Source: a virus
Strand: one strand, 5' to 3'
Length of the DNA stretch: 47,420 bases
Virus record (IMG/VR): IMGVR_UViG_3300018067_000071
Location: 1-47,420 of that record
Shown here: in pieces, positions 31,501 through 40,428 of the stretch
Layout of the letters: each line of letters opens with the position of its first letter
How positions within the stretch are numbered: position 1 is the first letter of the stretch
The notes under the pieces: generated by a model
The model's database searches: none
What the model was told of the DNA's origin: nothing
Seen by the model: only the letters and a program-made list of their open reading frames with translations
Made by a program: the position numbers and the translations under genes

Positions 31501-32286
31501 ATGGGATTCTGGAATAAACTCGGCAAGATAGCTCTCCAGGCTGCTCCATATGTGGCTGCGCCCTTTACTGGTGGTGCGTCACTATTGGCTACTGGAGGTA
31601 CACAGTATCTTGGTCAGAAGTGGGCTGAAGCTGATGCCAAGAAAGCCATTGCAAAAGGCCTCGCTCCTTCTAAGTTCGACAAGTATCTTGGCTTGGCTTC
31701 TGCTGGTGCTGGCCTCGCTAGTAGTTTCGCTCCAGTATCAAGTGCGTTAACTGGATTGAGTTCAGCAGGTAAGGCTGCTAATGCTGCTAAGGCGGCTAAA
31801 GCTGCTAGTACAGTAGGTAAGGTAGCTGGTTGGTCAGATAAGTTGGGTAAGATTGTCAAGGTTGGTAATGCTGCTGCGAGTGGCGCTGGCCTAGTTGGTG
31901 GTGCAATTCAGGTTGCTAGAGAGGGTAGTGACCCTGGTATCTCTAGTGATGAACTCTCTGTTACTGGTTATGGTTCCCCCTCTAGTGGATCTTCATCTCC
32001 TTCTGGTGGAGAAGCACAGCCACGTGGAGTTAGTAATTTCGCTAGTGCTCTAGCTGCTGGTAGAAATACTGCTCTCCGTAACCAGCCATTCCGTAAGGGA
32101 TATGATGTAGTTAGTCCGGGAATTAATGAGGGTGATCCAGAAATTAGAACACCCATGCCACCTATCTATCCTCAGTATCGGGAAGATATTCGTACTGAAC
32201 CTAACTCATTTCCTGAGCCTAGTGGATTTCAGCGTAATCTAGCTGGTGTACAGGCGCGTCGTCGAAATCCAGAGGTAAGACAGTAA
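31501..32286 (+). CDS. Ala/Gly-rich internal virion (ejection-type) protein
   Basis: A 261-aa protein; GAGG five bases before the ATG. The N-terminal 150 residues are Ala-rich amphipathic and hydrophobic helices (KIALQAAPYVAAPFTGGASL and a run of AAKAAKAAS), and the C-terminal 100 are Ser/Pro/Arg-rich and disordered. This is the pattern of podovirus internal or ejection proteins that cross the host membrane. It is coupled to the portal gene through TAATG, which fits a head-neck location. Function inferred. Confidence 0.6.
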   Translation: MGFWNKLGKIALQAAPYVAAPFTGGASLLATGGTQYLGQKWAEADAKKAIAKGLAPSKFDKYLGLASAGAGLASSFAPVSSALTGLSSAGKAANAAKAAKAASTVGKVAGWSDKLGKIVKVGNAAASGAGLVGGAIQVAREGSDPGISSDELSVTGYGSPSSGSSSPSGGEAQPRGVSNFASALAAGRNTALRNQPFRKGYDVVSPGINEGDPEIRTPMPPIYPQYREDIRTEPNSFPEPSGFQRNLAGVQARRRNPEVRQ

Positions 32287-34658
32287 TGACAAATGATGAG
32301 TTGGATGACGAAACTAAAACTCTACTGAAGCATCTAATTGATCATTTCGATGATGAAGATAGAGGTGTGCGTGACCGTCAGATTCGTACATGGCGTAAGC
32401 TAAAGTTGATGTGGGAAAACGTCCAGCATACCTATTACTCTGAGGTAGCACATGACTGGAGAGTCCCTAATTCGCAGACTGATGAATCGGATCAGGATTT
32501 CTACGATAAACCAGTCAACGTATACCGCGCATATCTCGAAAGCATTATTGCAGCTCTATCTGTCACTGTTCCTCCTATTACTTGTTACCCTGATGATGCT
32601 GATAATCCGATAGACGTAATTACTGCTAAGACAGGAGATAAGATTGCTGCTCTTATCTTCAAGCATAACGATATTCCTCTATTCTGGCTCCATTCACTGT
32701 TCGTATTCGTTACCGAAGGAATGACCGCGTGTTATACATACGCGCATGAGGATGAGTCCTACGGTACAATCGAGCAGAAGAACTATGAAGATGTTGGCGT
32801 ACTACAGGACGTTAAGATTTGCCCTCTATGTCAGCAGAATATGGCAGATCCTACTATTTCCAATGCTCAGGATGACAAATTTGCACCAGATGATGCAGAC
32901 GCAGACCTCAACTACCTGTTAGATAGTGGAGTTGAAATCTGCCAGAATTGTGCTCAGCAGGTAATTCCAGACATTCAGCAGCAGACTATCACTATGACTC
33001 GCCTCGTGGGAGTCACTAAACAGCCCAAATCTCGGGTAAAGATGGAAGTTTATGGTGGTCTATTTGTCAAAGTGCCTGTCTGGGCGCGGAATCAGTCCGA
33101 ATGCAACTACCTTATCTACTCTTACGAGACACATTATGCAAATGTACTCGAAAAGTATCCAGAACTCAGAGACAAGATCACTAAAGGTGGTGCTTCATAT
33201 GACATGTACGAACAGTGGGGTCGCACTAGTCCACAGTATCGTGGTGAGCATCCAGTAAACAATGTTACGTGCAGAACTGCATGGATTCGCCCGTGCGCGT
33301 TCAATATTCTCACTAAAGAGGAGATGGAAGACCTGAAAAAGAAGTTTCCTGATGGTGTGAAGATTGAAATGGCGAATGATCTTGTTGCGGATGCTAGTAA
33401 TGCAAATATGGATGACTCGTGGACTCTTACTTACAATCCACTGTCTGATTATATCCATTTTGATCCTATTGGTCTTCTTCTAACATCAGTTCAGGATATC
33501 ACTAATGACCTAATATCACTCGTACTACAGACCGTAGAACATGGAATTCCACAAACCTTTGCCGATCCTAAGGTGTTGAACTTCCATGCGTATCGAAATT
33601 CTGAAGTCATTCCTGGTGGTATCTATCCTGCTACTCCTAAGTCTGGTAAGCCCCTACACGAAGGATTTTACGAGGTTAAGACAGCTACTCTTTCTCAAGA
33701 GGTTCTCCCGTTTGCTCAGAAAGTACAGGAAATCGGACAGATGGTAAGTGGTGCTCTCCCCTCTCTGTTCGGTGGACAGATGAGTGGTAGTAGAACTGCT
33801 TCTGAATACAGTATGAGCAGAGCACAGGCGTTGCAGCGTCTCCAAGGTACATGGAAGATGCTCCTCCTGTGGTGGAAGAACGTATTTGGTAAGGCAATTC
33901 CGCTTTACATCAAGGTAATGAAGGATGATGAAAGACAAGTTCAGAAGGATGAATTTGGTAACTTCGTCAATGTCTTCATCCGTATGTCTGAACTACATGG
34001 TAAAATTGGCTCAGTTGAACTTGAAGCGAATGAGAATCTCCCAATTACGTGGAATCAGCAGAAAGACGCCATCATGGAGCTATTCCAGCTGAATAACGAG
34101 GGAATTACCAATACTCTCGCTTCACCTGAGAATATTCCATACATTAAGAAGGCTATTGGACTGGATGACTATATTATTCCTGGTGAGGATGACAGAGTTA
34201 AGGAATTTGAAGAAATCCAGCTCCTAATCAACTCTGAGCCTATTGAAATGCCTCCTGATCCAATGATGGAGATGCAGGCAATGCAAATGGGGATGCCTCC
34301 GCCTCCTCCTGTTAGGTTGCCAAGTATCGAAGCTGATTTGGATGTAGATAATCACGCACTTGCAGCCGATATTGATAGGAGATGGCTAGTATCTGACGCC
34401 GGTAGACTATGCAAACTCGATAATCCAGCTGGATACGAGAATGTACTATTGCACATGAAGATGCATAAGGATATGGATCTTCAGAAGCAAATGATTGATA
34501 TGCAGAAACAGATGATGGCACAGGGCGGTATGATGCCCCCAGTACAAACGGCACCTCAGGGTGCCCAACAGGGTCCACCAGCTCCTCAGCAGGGTGGTGC
34601 CCCACAGAGTACAGGTCAACCACTAGGAGTTGGCGAGAATGAACCTACGATTCAATAA
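32286..34658 (+). CDS. Portal protein
   Basis: A 790-aa portal of the large podovirus type: helical N terminus, long mixed wing/stem region, a conserved-looking SLFGGQMSGSRTASEYSMSR near 495-515 (portal proteins carry an ase-type loop here), and a Met/Gln/Pro-rich C-terminal tail. Unusually, residues 179-222 form a zinc-ribbon-like insertion (C179xxC182 and C219xxC222 separated by an acidic loop). It forms the dodecameric DNA channel. Gene order before scaffold and capsid supports this. Confidence 0.88.
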   Translation: MTNDELDDETKTLLKHLIDHFDDEDRGVRDRQIRTWRKLKLMWENVQHTYYSEVAHDWRVPNSQTDESDQDFYDKPVNVYRAYLESIIAALSVTVPPITCYPDDADNPIDVITAKTGDKIAALIFKHNDIPLFWLHSLFVFVTEGMTACYTYAHEDESYGTIEQKNYEDVGVLQDVKICPLCQQNMADPTISNAQDDKFAPDDADADLNYLLDSGVEICQNCAQQVIPDIQQQTITMTRLVGVTKQPKSRVKMEVYGGLFVKVPVWARNQSECNYLIYSYETHYANVLEKYPELRDKITKGGASYDMYEQWGRTSPQYRGEHPVNNVTCRTAWIRPCAFNILTKEEMEDLKKKFPDGVKIEMANDLVADASNANMDDSWTLTYNPLSDYIHFDPIGLLLTSVQDITNDLISLVLQTVEHGIPQTFADPKVLNFHAYRNSEVIPGGIYPATPKSGKPLHEGFYEVKTATLSQEVLPFAQKVQEIGQMVSGALPSLFGGQMSGSRTASEYSMSRAQALQRLQGTWKMLLLWWKNVFGKAIPLYIKVMKDDERQVQKDEFGNFVNVFIRMSELHGKIGSVELEANENLPITWNQQKDAIMELFQLNNEGITNTLASPENIPYIKKAIGLDDYIIPGEDDRVKEFEEIQLLINSEPIEMPPDPMMEMQAMQMGMPPPPPVRLPSIEADLDVDNHALAADIDRRWLVSDAGRLCKLDNPAGYENVLLHMKMHKDMDLQKQMIDMQKQMMAQGGMMPPVQTAPQGAQQGPPAPQQGGAPQSTGQPLGVGENEPTIQ

Positions 34659-35868
34659 ATTTTTTGCTGCTGAAGATGGTGTTGGTACTTCTACTCCAGT
34701 AGATGATGATCTGTCTACTATTGAGCTTCTAAATGAGCCAGAAGAACCTGCTGAAACTCTAGATATTGAGGAAAAGCCTGAAGTTGAGGGAGAAGGTGAA
34801 ACAGAAGAAGTAGATGAACTCAAGGAACTTGAAGAAGAACTCAAGCCACCTGCTGAGGAAGATTTACTTGAACTCACTACGCCAGTACGTCGTAAAGAGA
34901 TACTTGCAAAGTATCCGACACTTTTCAAGGACTTCCCGTATCTCGAAAAGGCGTATTATCGCGAGCAGCAGTTCACTGAAACTTTTCCAACTATTGCTGA
35001 TGCACGACTTGCGGCGGAAAAGGCTGATATTCTAGATAAAACTGAACGTCAGGTAATGAATGGGGACATTAGTTCAGTTCTCATCGCAGCAAAGCAGGAG
35101 AATAATGAGGCATTTAATAAGATTGCTGATAACTATCTGCCTACTCTTAGGAGGGTAGACCAGCAGGCTTATTATCATGTGCTTGGTAATGTCATCAAAG
35201 ACACTATCATCACAATGGTTAAGGAGGGTCGCGCACTTGGAGATCAAGGCGCACCTCTACAGGCTGCGGCCAACGTATTGAACCAGTTTATATTTGGTTC
35301 ACAGACCTTTTCCGCACCTCAGACGCTAGCTAAACAGGTAGATCCACGTGTTGCTCAACAGGAACAACAGTATCAGCAGTCACAGCGTCAGAGAATAATT
35401 AATACCTTCGAATCAGTTAAGGATGACCTCCAGACGCGCGCAGATAACGTGCTGACGTCTACGATTGATGGTCATATTGATCCGAATGGTACTATGTCTG
35501 ATTATGTCAAGGGCCACGCCACTAAGGAAGCCCTAGACCAATTAGAAGGTCTTATCAATAAGGATACTAGATTCCGATCTCTGTTGGATAAGCTGTGGGA
35601 AAAGGCATTCCAGACAGGATTTGATAAAGAATCCACTGATAGGATTAAGTCTGCATATCTCTCCAAGGCAAAAACACTGTTGCCGACAGTAATTAAATCG
35701 GCGCGAAATAAAGCCTTGCAGGGAGTTTCTGGTAGTCCTGAAGTATCGGTTCCTAAGAAGAACCCAGTAGCTCATGGCAGATCCGCAGCCCCGTCTAGCG
35801 GAAAGATTCGTAAAGCCTCAGATATACCGCGTGGTATGTCTACACTTGATGTGCTGATGAAGGATTAG
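34639..35868 (+). CDS. Capsid scaffold protein
   Basis: A 409-aa protein starting at ATG 34639, with AGGAG nine bases upstream; the TTG at 34630 is too close to that site. It overlaps the end of the portal gene by 20 bases. A very acidic N-terminal third (EGEGETEEVDELKELEEEL) is followed by long helices rich in Gln, Glu and Lys and a basic Pro/Ser tail. Position between portal and capsid and the helical, low-hydrophobicity composition identify it as the scaffold. Confidence 0.8.
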   Translation: MNLRFNKFFAAEDGVGTSTPVDDDLSTIELLNEPEEPAETLDIEEKPEVEGEGETEEVDELKELEEELKPPAEEDLLELTTPVRRKEILAKYPTLFKDFPYLEKAYYREQQFTETFPTIADARLAAEKADILDKTERQVMNGDISSVLIAAKQENNEAFNKIADNYLPTLRRVDQQAYYHVLGNVIKDTIITMVKEGRALGDQGAPLQAAANVLNQFIFGSQTFSAPQTLAKQVDPRVAQQEQQYQQSQRQRIINTFESVKDDLQTRADNVLTSTIDGHIDPNGTMSDYVKGHATKEALDQLEGLINKDTRFRSLLDKLWEKAFQTGFDKESTDRIKSAYLSKAKTLLPTVIKSARNKALQGVSGSPEVSVPKKNPVAHGRSAAPSSGKIRKASDIPRGMSTLDVLMKD

Positions 35869-35878
35869 AGGTAAGCCA

Positions 35879-37129
35879 ATGGCAGTTACCGAGTCTCAGG
35901 TAGCAGCAACCGAACTGGAAAAGGTTATTCCAAAGGTTCGTGTGTTGTTCGAGCGTGACGATAAGTTCTACGCGAATATCAAGAAGCGTGATGTGGAGAA
36001 GATCTCACATCGCCAGATGCGCGTACCACTTGAGTTGCGTCCGGGTGGTTCGTTCCAGTACTTCAATCCAGATGGTGGAGATCTGGGACGAGGTGGTGGG
36101 CCTACTTTCGACAAGGCTGTACTCAATTGTGTGTTCTTGTCAGAGAACATTGAGTACACCAAGTTGACTCAGTGGGCTACGGATGATGCGCGCAAGTCTA
36201 TCATCAATGCTATCCGTCGTCTTACGGCTACAGCATTGGATGAAATGCGTCGTCAGCTGGATAGCCAGATGATGCAGGCTGGTGATGGCGTAATCGGTAC
36301 GGTTACGACTGATACGCCTGCTGGTGGTAATAACGTATTGACGCTTACCACTGATGGATTTGGTGCGCGTCTGGTACGTTTTGGTCAGACGGTGCAGGTA
36401 TATGATGCTGCACTTGCTGTGAACAAGGGTAGTGGCGTCGTGTCGATGCATGACACGGAGAACAAGGCCATTAACCTTACTCCACAGGTTGCAGGTGTAG
36501 TTCCGGGTGACAAGTTGGTCACTGCTGGACTGTCATCTCCTGCCTCACTTCCCGGATTGTATGGTGTTCCTTACCATCATTCCAACGCATCTACTGGTAC
36601 GTGGCTTGGTTTCAGCCGTTCTGCTACGCCAGAGATTCGTGCTAATCGAGTCAATGCAGGTGGTAATGCATTGACACTTCCTCTCCCACGTTTGGCGATG
36701 AATAAGATCGGCAATCGTGTGGGTATGGAACACAGCTTCAATCCGCGTGCTTGGACACATCCTGCTCAGGCAGCCGCGTATGAAGAAATTGGTCAGTTGG
36801 TGAGCACTATCACCAAGACCAGTAAGGAAGAAAGTCTCAACATGTATTTTGGTGAGAACATGCAGCTTGCTGGTGCTGCTGTTACTACCTCATACAGCTG
36901 GGACAAGACTCGTATTGACTTCGTGGTAGACGAAGTGTGGGGTCGTGCGGAGATTCTTCCAATCGGCTTCTATACGACTGACGGACGGAAGATTTTCGAG
37001 ATTCGTGGCGCATCTGGTGGTGTCGCTGCGGCTGAAATCTTCTACATGGTTGTGGGTATGCAGACTTACGTGAGTAATCCTGCTGCGTGCAGCTACATCG
37101 ACAACCTTGCTGTCCCTGTGGGGTATTAA
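35879..37129 (+). CDS. Major capsid protein (HK97 fold)
   Basis: A 416-aa protein with AGAGGTAAGCC before the ATG. It begins with a helical N-arm, then the E-loop-like Gly-rich stretch (LRPGGSFQYFNPDGGDLGRG), a spine helix (ARKSIINAIRRLTATALDEM), and beta-rich P- and A-domain segments, ending in CSYIDNLAVPVGY. It directly follows the scaffold gene. No protease gene or cleavage signal is seen. Confidence 0.9.
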   Translation: MAVTESQVAATELEKVIPKVRVLFERDDKFYANIKKRDVEKISHRQMRVPLELRPGGSFQYFNPDGGDLGRGGGPTFDKAVLNCVFLSENIEYTKLTQWATDDARKSIINAIRRLTATALDEMRRQLDSQMMQAGDGVIGTVTTDTPAGGNNVLTLTTDGFGARLVRFGQTVQVYDAALAVNKGSGVVSMHDTENKAINLTPQVAGVVPGDKLVTAGLSSPASLPGLYGVPYHHSNASTGTWLGFSRSATPEIRANRVNAGGNALTLPLPRLAMNKIGNRVGMEHSFNPRAWTHPAQAAAYEEIGQLVSTITKTSKEESLNMYFGENMQLAGAAVTTSYSWDKTRIDFVVDEVWGRAEILPIGFYTTDGRKIFEIRGASGGVAAAEIFYMVVGMQTYVSNPAACSYIDNLAVPVGY

Positions 37130-37133
37130 TATC

Positions 37134-37442
37134 ATGCCTCTACTTGAATCTGAGTGGCATCAGCTTGACACTGTACAGGGTCCATCTGCACCTCGTGCAG
37201 CTACTCTGGCATCAGCTGCAACGATTGCACCTACTACGTTCCTGACGATTCTGACAGGAGCTACAGCAGTAGCTACGATTACACCTCCCTTGTCACAGGG
37301 ACATATGTTGGCACTCCAGTTTGCTGGTACTGCTGGTGTGTTGGCTACTGGTAACATCCTCACCGCTAAGGCATCTGTTGCCGGAATGGTGATGTTGTTG
37401 GTTTACAATCCGAACTCGAACAAGTACGTTCCAGTCGGATAA
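37134..37442 (+). CDS. Small beta protein, paralogue 1 (decoration candidate)
   Basis: A 102-aa protein; ATG 37134 is used rather than the upstream 37107, which lies inside the capsid gene. Ala/Thr/Val-rich with repeating strands; the C-terminal part GNILTAKASVAGMVMLLVYN aligns with the next gene's DNILTGITTSNAVLLVYV, so the two are paralogues. Location directly after the capsid suggests head decoration. No similarity to a named family is recognised. Confidence 0.7.
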   Translation: MPLLESEWHQLDTVQGPSAPRAATLASAATIAPTTFLTILTGATAVATITPPLSQGHMLALQFAGTAGVLATGNILTAKASVAGMVMLLVYNPNSNKYVPVG

Positions 37443-37445
37443 CCT

Positions 37446-37520
37446 GTAGGTGGATGCTAGCTCTGGGTACTTGCGTGTCACATTCATACTCCCTCACGCA
37501 AGTTGGTAGCATCCACCTAC
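37446..37520 (+). repeat. Two-tier long hairpin between paralogues
   Basis: GTAGGTGGATGCTA (37446-37459) and TAGCATCCACCTAC (37507-37520) pair perfectly over 14 bp. Within, ACTTGCGTG (37469-37477) and CACGCAAGT (37495-37503) pair perfectly over 9 bp around a 17-base loop. It lies between the two paralogous genes. There is no T-run after it. It is probably an RNA-processing or partial-termination element that lowers expression downstream of the capsid. Confidence 0.75.
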
Positions 37521-37541
37521 CCTCAGTACGAGGAGGTTAAA

Positions 37542-37829
37542 ATGTTTCAGGGAACAACGACCAAGCTGAGTGAATCTAAGCAGGCCGCAACTGCTACGAT
37601 TAGTGTCAAGACAGACATCGTAGTAGTTACTGGTACTGGTCCCATTAACAAGATCATTCCCAACTTTGGGGGTGGTAATTTTAGTGGGTTCGTTATTCTA
37701 GTTCCATTGACCGCAGGACTGGTACTGGGAACTAGTGATAACATTCTTACGGGTATTACGACTAGTAATGCCGTACTTCTCGTGTACGTCAAGTCTCTCA
37801 CTAAGTGGGTAATTCTCGGAGCATTGTAA
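37542..37829 (+). CDS. Small beta protein, paralogue 2 (decoration candidate)
   Basis: A 95-aa protein; ATG 37542 has AGGAGG with ideal spacing, whereas the upstream TTG 37503 lies in the hairpin. Val/Thr/Gly-rich beta protein that aligns with the previous gene over most of its length. Its own strong ribosome site and the hairpin before it mean it can be expressed at a different level from paralogue 1. Confidence 0.7.
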   Translation: MFQGTTTKLSESKQAATATISVKTDIVVVTGTGPINKIIPNFGGGNFSGFVILVPLTAGLVLGTSDNILTGITTSNAVLLVYVKSLTKWVILGAL

Positions 37830-37830
37830 G

Positions 37831-38364
37831 ATGGAATCTATTGAGGTTCTCAATCAACGTCTCATTGACCATTTTGGTCTTGATACATCGACAAATCAGC
37901 CGATTTTCAGGATCGTGTGGGCTAATGATCAGGTTGAGAAGCGAATGATGGATACTCTCGACAGCGGGATTCAGCTATTACATCCCGTTGTTCGAGAGGT
38001 TCGCAAGTATAACTACTTGAAAGATGTATGGGTAATGGAAAGGCTCGTAATTGTACCTGATTTCCAGCAGAAGGAACTTGCTGATGTGAAGCTAAGTTAT
38101 GAGCCTTTGTGGGTATTCGTAGATTCAACAGGCAATCCTTTGCCACCTATCTGGGATGCTGCCAAAGTCGTAGTTGATACGTTGTATGCGGCTTTAGGTA
38201 AGAGACCTCTGGTTCTCTCAGATCCCGATCTCGTACCAGAAAAGAAGGAAGAACGAATCATTGCATTACAGAAGGAATTATTCGGGAATGAGACTGATGT
38301 GAGTGATGCCCTGACGTATAAAGAGGGTGTTGTGGTTCCAACTAATTACGAGAAGGATAAGTAA
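37831..38364 (+). CDS. Hypothetical head-neck protein (177 aa)
   Basis: GGAG nine bases before ATG 37831; its stop overlaps the next start (TAATG). An alpha/beta protein rich in charged residues (VREVRKYNYLKDVWVMERLV; LVPEKKEERIIALQKELFG). No motif recognised. It lies between capsid-associated and connector genes, so a head-completion role is possible. Confidence 0.7.
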   Translation: MESIEVLNQRLIDHFGLDTSTNQPIFRIVWANDQVEKRMMDTLDSGIQLLHPVVREVRKYNYLKDVWVMERLVIVPDFQQKELADVKLSYEPLWVFVDSTGNPLPPIWDAAKVVVDTLYAALGKRPLVLSDPDLVPEKKEERIIALQKELFGNETDVSDALTYKEGVVVPTNYEKDK

Positions 38365-39059
38365 TGACACAAGTAGGAGAGTTTCCCGGACTTCAGCAGA
38401 CTAATCGACGCGCTATTCGTGCGCCAATTAATCCCCTTGATAAGTCGACTGTTGTATCTATTCTCCCAAAGCAGCTTTATGAGAAAAAGATCACAATTCA
38501 GCCCGGTACTTTTGAACTTGGACCTGGTAGCTTTGATAAGCCTAGCGTTCTGGTTGTTGGTCCTAGTTCTTGGTGGCGAGAGATAGACGAGAATCAGCCA
38601 CTACTGGAGATTCCTCTCTCTAGCATCCAGATTGCTGACAGTATCGTGCGAGATTACTGCAATGGGCTCCTTGGATGTAATATGTCCGATTTGATGCCCG
38701 GTCTGTTCTATCTACCCGGTGAATATACGGGTGAGAGGGTAAAGAAAGAACAGGCTCTACTTTTAAATAAGGCTAATGAGAATCAGAGACGCTGGTATCT
38801 TGAATTGGTACGTATTGCAGACATTCTGTGGTCACGAACCAATGGAAATCCTCTCTCTATCTCAAATGATGCGCGTCTGGCCTGTCGTGAACTGAATATT
38901 CACAATAAACCATGGTTGGGTGACTTGCAGACTGCCGAATTGGTCCGTTGTATCGCGTGTGGATCACTACGTAACAGCAATTTCCCAATCTGCCAGACAT
39001 GCAAGGCAATTGCAGATCCAGCTAAGGCTAAGGAACTAGGTCTAACCTTCGTTCAGTGA
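38364..39059 (+). CDS. Hypothetical protein with C-terminal zinc ribbon (231 aa)
   Basis: TAATG-coupled with AAGGA upstream. The N-terminal two thirds are unrecognised. The C terminus carries C196xxC199 and C210xxC213 (CIACGSLRNSNFPICQTC), a typical zinc ribbon. This plan, and its place between capsid and connector genes, suggest a head-neck or assembly protein. Function unknown. Confidence 0.75.
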   Translation: MTQVGEFPGLQQTNRRAIRAPINPLDKSTVVSILPKQLYEKKITIQPGTFELGPGSFDKPSVLVVGPSSWWREIDENQPLLEIPLSSIQIADSIVRDYCNGLLGCNMSDLMPGLFYLPGEYTGERVKKEQALLLNKANENQRRWYLELVRIADILWSRTNGNPLSISNDARLACRELNIHNKPWLGDLQTAELVRCIACGSLRNSNFPICQTCKAIADPAKAKELGLTFVQ

Positions 39060-39066
39060 GGTAAAG

Positions 39067-39384
39067 ATGCCAAATATCGCAGCAATTGATGGTGTTACAG
39101 GACCGGGTAGACGAACAGTAATGATCCAAGGAGAGATCCAGGAGATTACATTCAGATTCGGTAAGAAGGTGATTGACGTTACCAATAAGGACGGTAGCAT
39201 GGGCTCATATGACTTGGCCCAAGTTACTAGTATTCAGGTAACGAGTGATGGTAAGGATTTTACCCTTGCTGTTACATCCAAGGAGGAGAATGCAGATGAC
39301 AGACCAGTCCCCAAGCCCCAAGACAGTGAATCCGAACCCGTCAAAGAATCTACCGGAACCAGAAGCACTCCCGTCCGCAAATAA
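39067..39384 (+). CDS. Small beta protein with disordered tail (105 aa)
   Basis: GAGG before ATG 39067. The first ~70 residues are beta-rich (TVMIQGEIQEITFRFGKKVI; ITSIQVTSDGKDFTLAV), and the last 35 are acidic, Pro/Ser-rich and disordered. Overlaps the start of the next gene in another frame. Unrecognised. Confidence 0.65.
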   Translation: MPNIAAIDGVTGPGRRTVMIQGEIQEITFRFGKKVIDVTNKDGSMGSYDLAQVTSIQVTSDGKDFTLAVTSKEENADDRPVPKPQDSESEPVKESTGTRSTPVRK

Positions 39385-39667
39385 GATTCCGGGTGAGCCT
39401 AACCCAAAAGAGTCTTCCTCACATCCACAGAAAACTGTGGAAGAAAAGCAGGCGGAGATTGAGGAAGAACATCGGAGAGATGCTAAGCAGAAGGTAGAGG
39501 ACGTACATAATGATCTTATGAAGGCTAAAACGCCTGAAGATCATCGTCGCCTCGAACTGTTGAAGGAAATTGGTGAGTGTCTGAAGAACTATGGGGATGA
39601 ATCAAACATTCCCATTTCTTCTAATTACTGGGATCTCACTAATCAGTATCGAACAATCGGTAAGTAG
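39296..39667 (+). CDS. Charged helical protein (123 aa)
   Basis: ATG 39296 is chosen because the AAGGAGGAG site is optimally spaced; ATG 39290 is the alternative. It overlaps the previous gene by 89 bases. A Pro/Ser/Asn-rich start, then charged helices (EEKQAEIEEEHRRDAKQKVE; PEDHRRLELLKEIGECLKNY). An intrinsic terminator follows. Function unknown. Confidence 0.65.
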   Translation: MTDQSPSPKTVNPNPSKNLPEPEALPSANKIPGEPNPKESSSHPQKTVEEKQAEIEEEHRRDAKQKVEDVHNDLMKAKTPEDHRRLELLKEIGECLKNYGDESNIPISSNYWDLTNQYRTIGK

Positions 39668-39678
39668 GCCGGCTAAAG

Positions 39679-39707
39679 GGAGAGTCTAAATGGCTCTCCT
39701 ATTTTTT
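39679..39707 (+). terminator. Intrinsic terminator in the late operon
   Basis: GGAGAG (39679-39684), loop, CTCTCC (39694-39699), then a run of six T (39702-39707). It stands between the head genes and the tail genes, directly before the 39721 gene, so tail genes are either read through or separately promoted. Confidence 0.8.
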
Positions 39708-39720
39708 AACAGGAGTAGTC

Positions 39721-40428
39721 ATGTCCGCTGCCTATATCACTGCTAGAGAAGTAATGGATCGCAGTGCTGTGCTCCTGAATGATCCATCTATGACTGATTA
39801 TAACTATGTTGTTTTGACTCCCTTTCTCAGAATGGCAGTTGATGAGATGGTGGAGTCCATGATAGATAGCCAGAGTGCTCCCACACTCATGGGATCTTTC
39901 ACTGTTGATCTCCCTCCAGGCACTAATGCAATTTACCCCTCTGAAAGTGTGCAGAGTGTAACATATCCAACCCAACTAGTAGAAATTCAGGAATTGAGGG
40001 TAAAGAGGGCTGGAACTACTGATGATCATATACCCATGAAAAGGCGCGAGTTTATGCCTAGTAGTAGTACAGCATTGAATGGACTATTTACAGAATGGTC
40101 ATGGGAAGTTCAGACTATTATTCTTCATCGAGCTGGTTCAGCTGTTCATCAGGAAGTTCAGATTTATGGTCTGATAGATGTCAGTGGACCTATCACTAGT
40201 CCAGATACAATTATTGCTGGTTCTAAGTCACGTTCTTTTCTGTCCTATAAGACTGCTGCATACGCGGCTATGTTCATTGGAGAGAATTCAGAACGAGCTG
40301 CTGCATTGGATGAAAAAGCAGAAGAAGCAATGGATAGGATTGACAGCATCAACAATAAGAGTAGACAGCAAATCATGACTCGGCATCGTCCCTTTAGGGC
40401 TGCTTGGAAGGCGCGTGGAGGGTTCTAA
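39721..40428 (+). CDS. Putative head-tail connector (adaptor) protein
   Basis: A 235-aa protein; AGGAG five bases before ATG 39721. A helical N terminus (ITAREVMDRSAVLLNDPSMT), a beta middle and a C-terminal helix (ERAAALDEKAEEAMDRIDSI) ending basic (RHRPFRAAW). This shape and size, and the place directly before long tail genes, resemble podovirus head-tail adaptors of the gp4/gp11 kind. The assignment is by layout, not by a diagnostic motif. Confidence 0.55.
   Translation: MSAAYITAREVMDRSAVLLNDPSMTDYNYVVLTPFLRMAVDEMVESMIDSQSAPTLMGSFTVDLPPGTNAIYPSESVQSVTYPTQLVEIQELRVKRAGTTDDHIPMKRREFMPSSSTALNGLFTEWSWEVQTIILHRAGSAVHQEVQIYGLIDVSGPITSPDTIIAGSKSRSFLSYKTAAYAAMFIGENSERAAALDEKAEEAMDRIDSINNKSRQQIMTRHRPFRAAWKARGGF

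Noticed and set aside
37503-37541. TTG start of the second paralogue at 37503
   Set aside because: Lies in the right arm of the hairpin; ATG 37542 has a perfect AGGAGG site.
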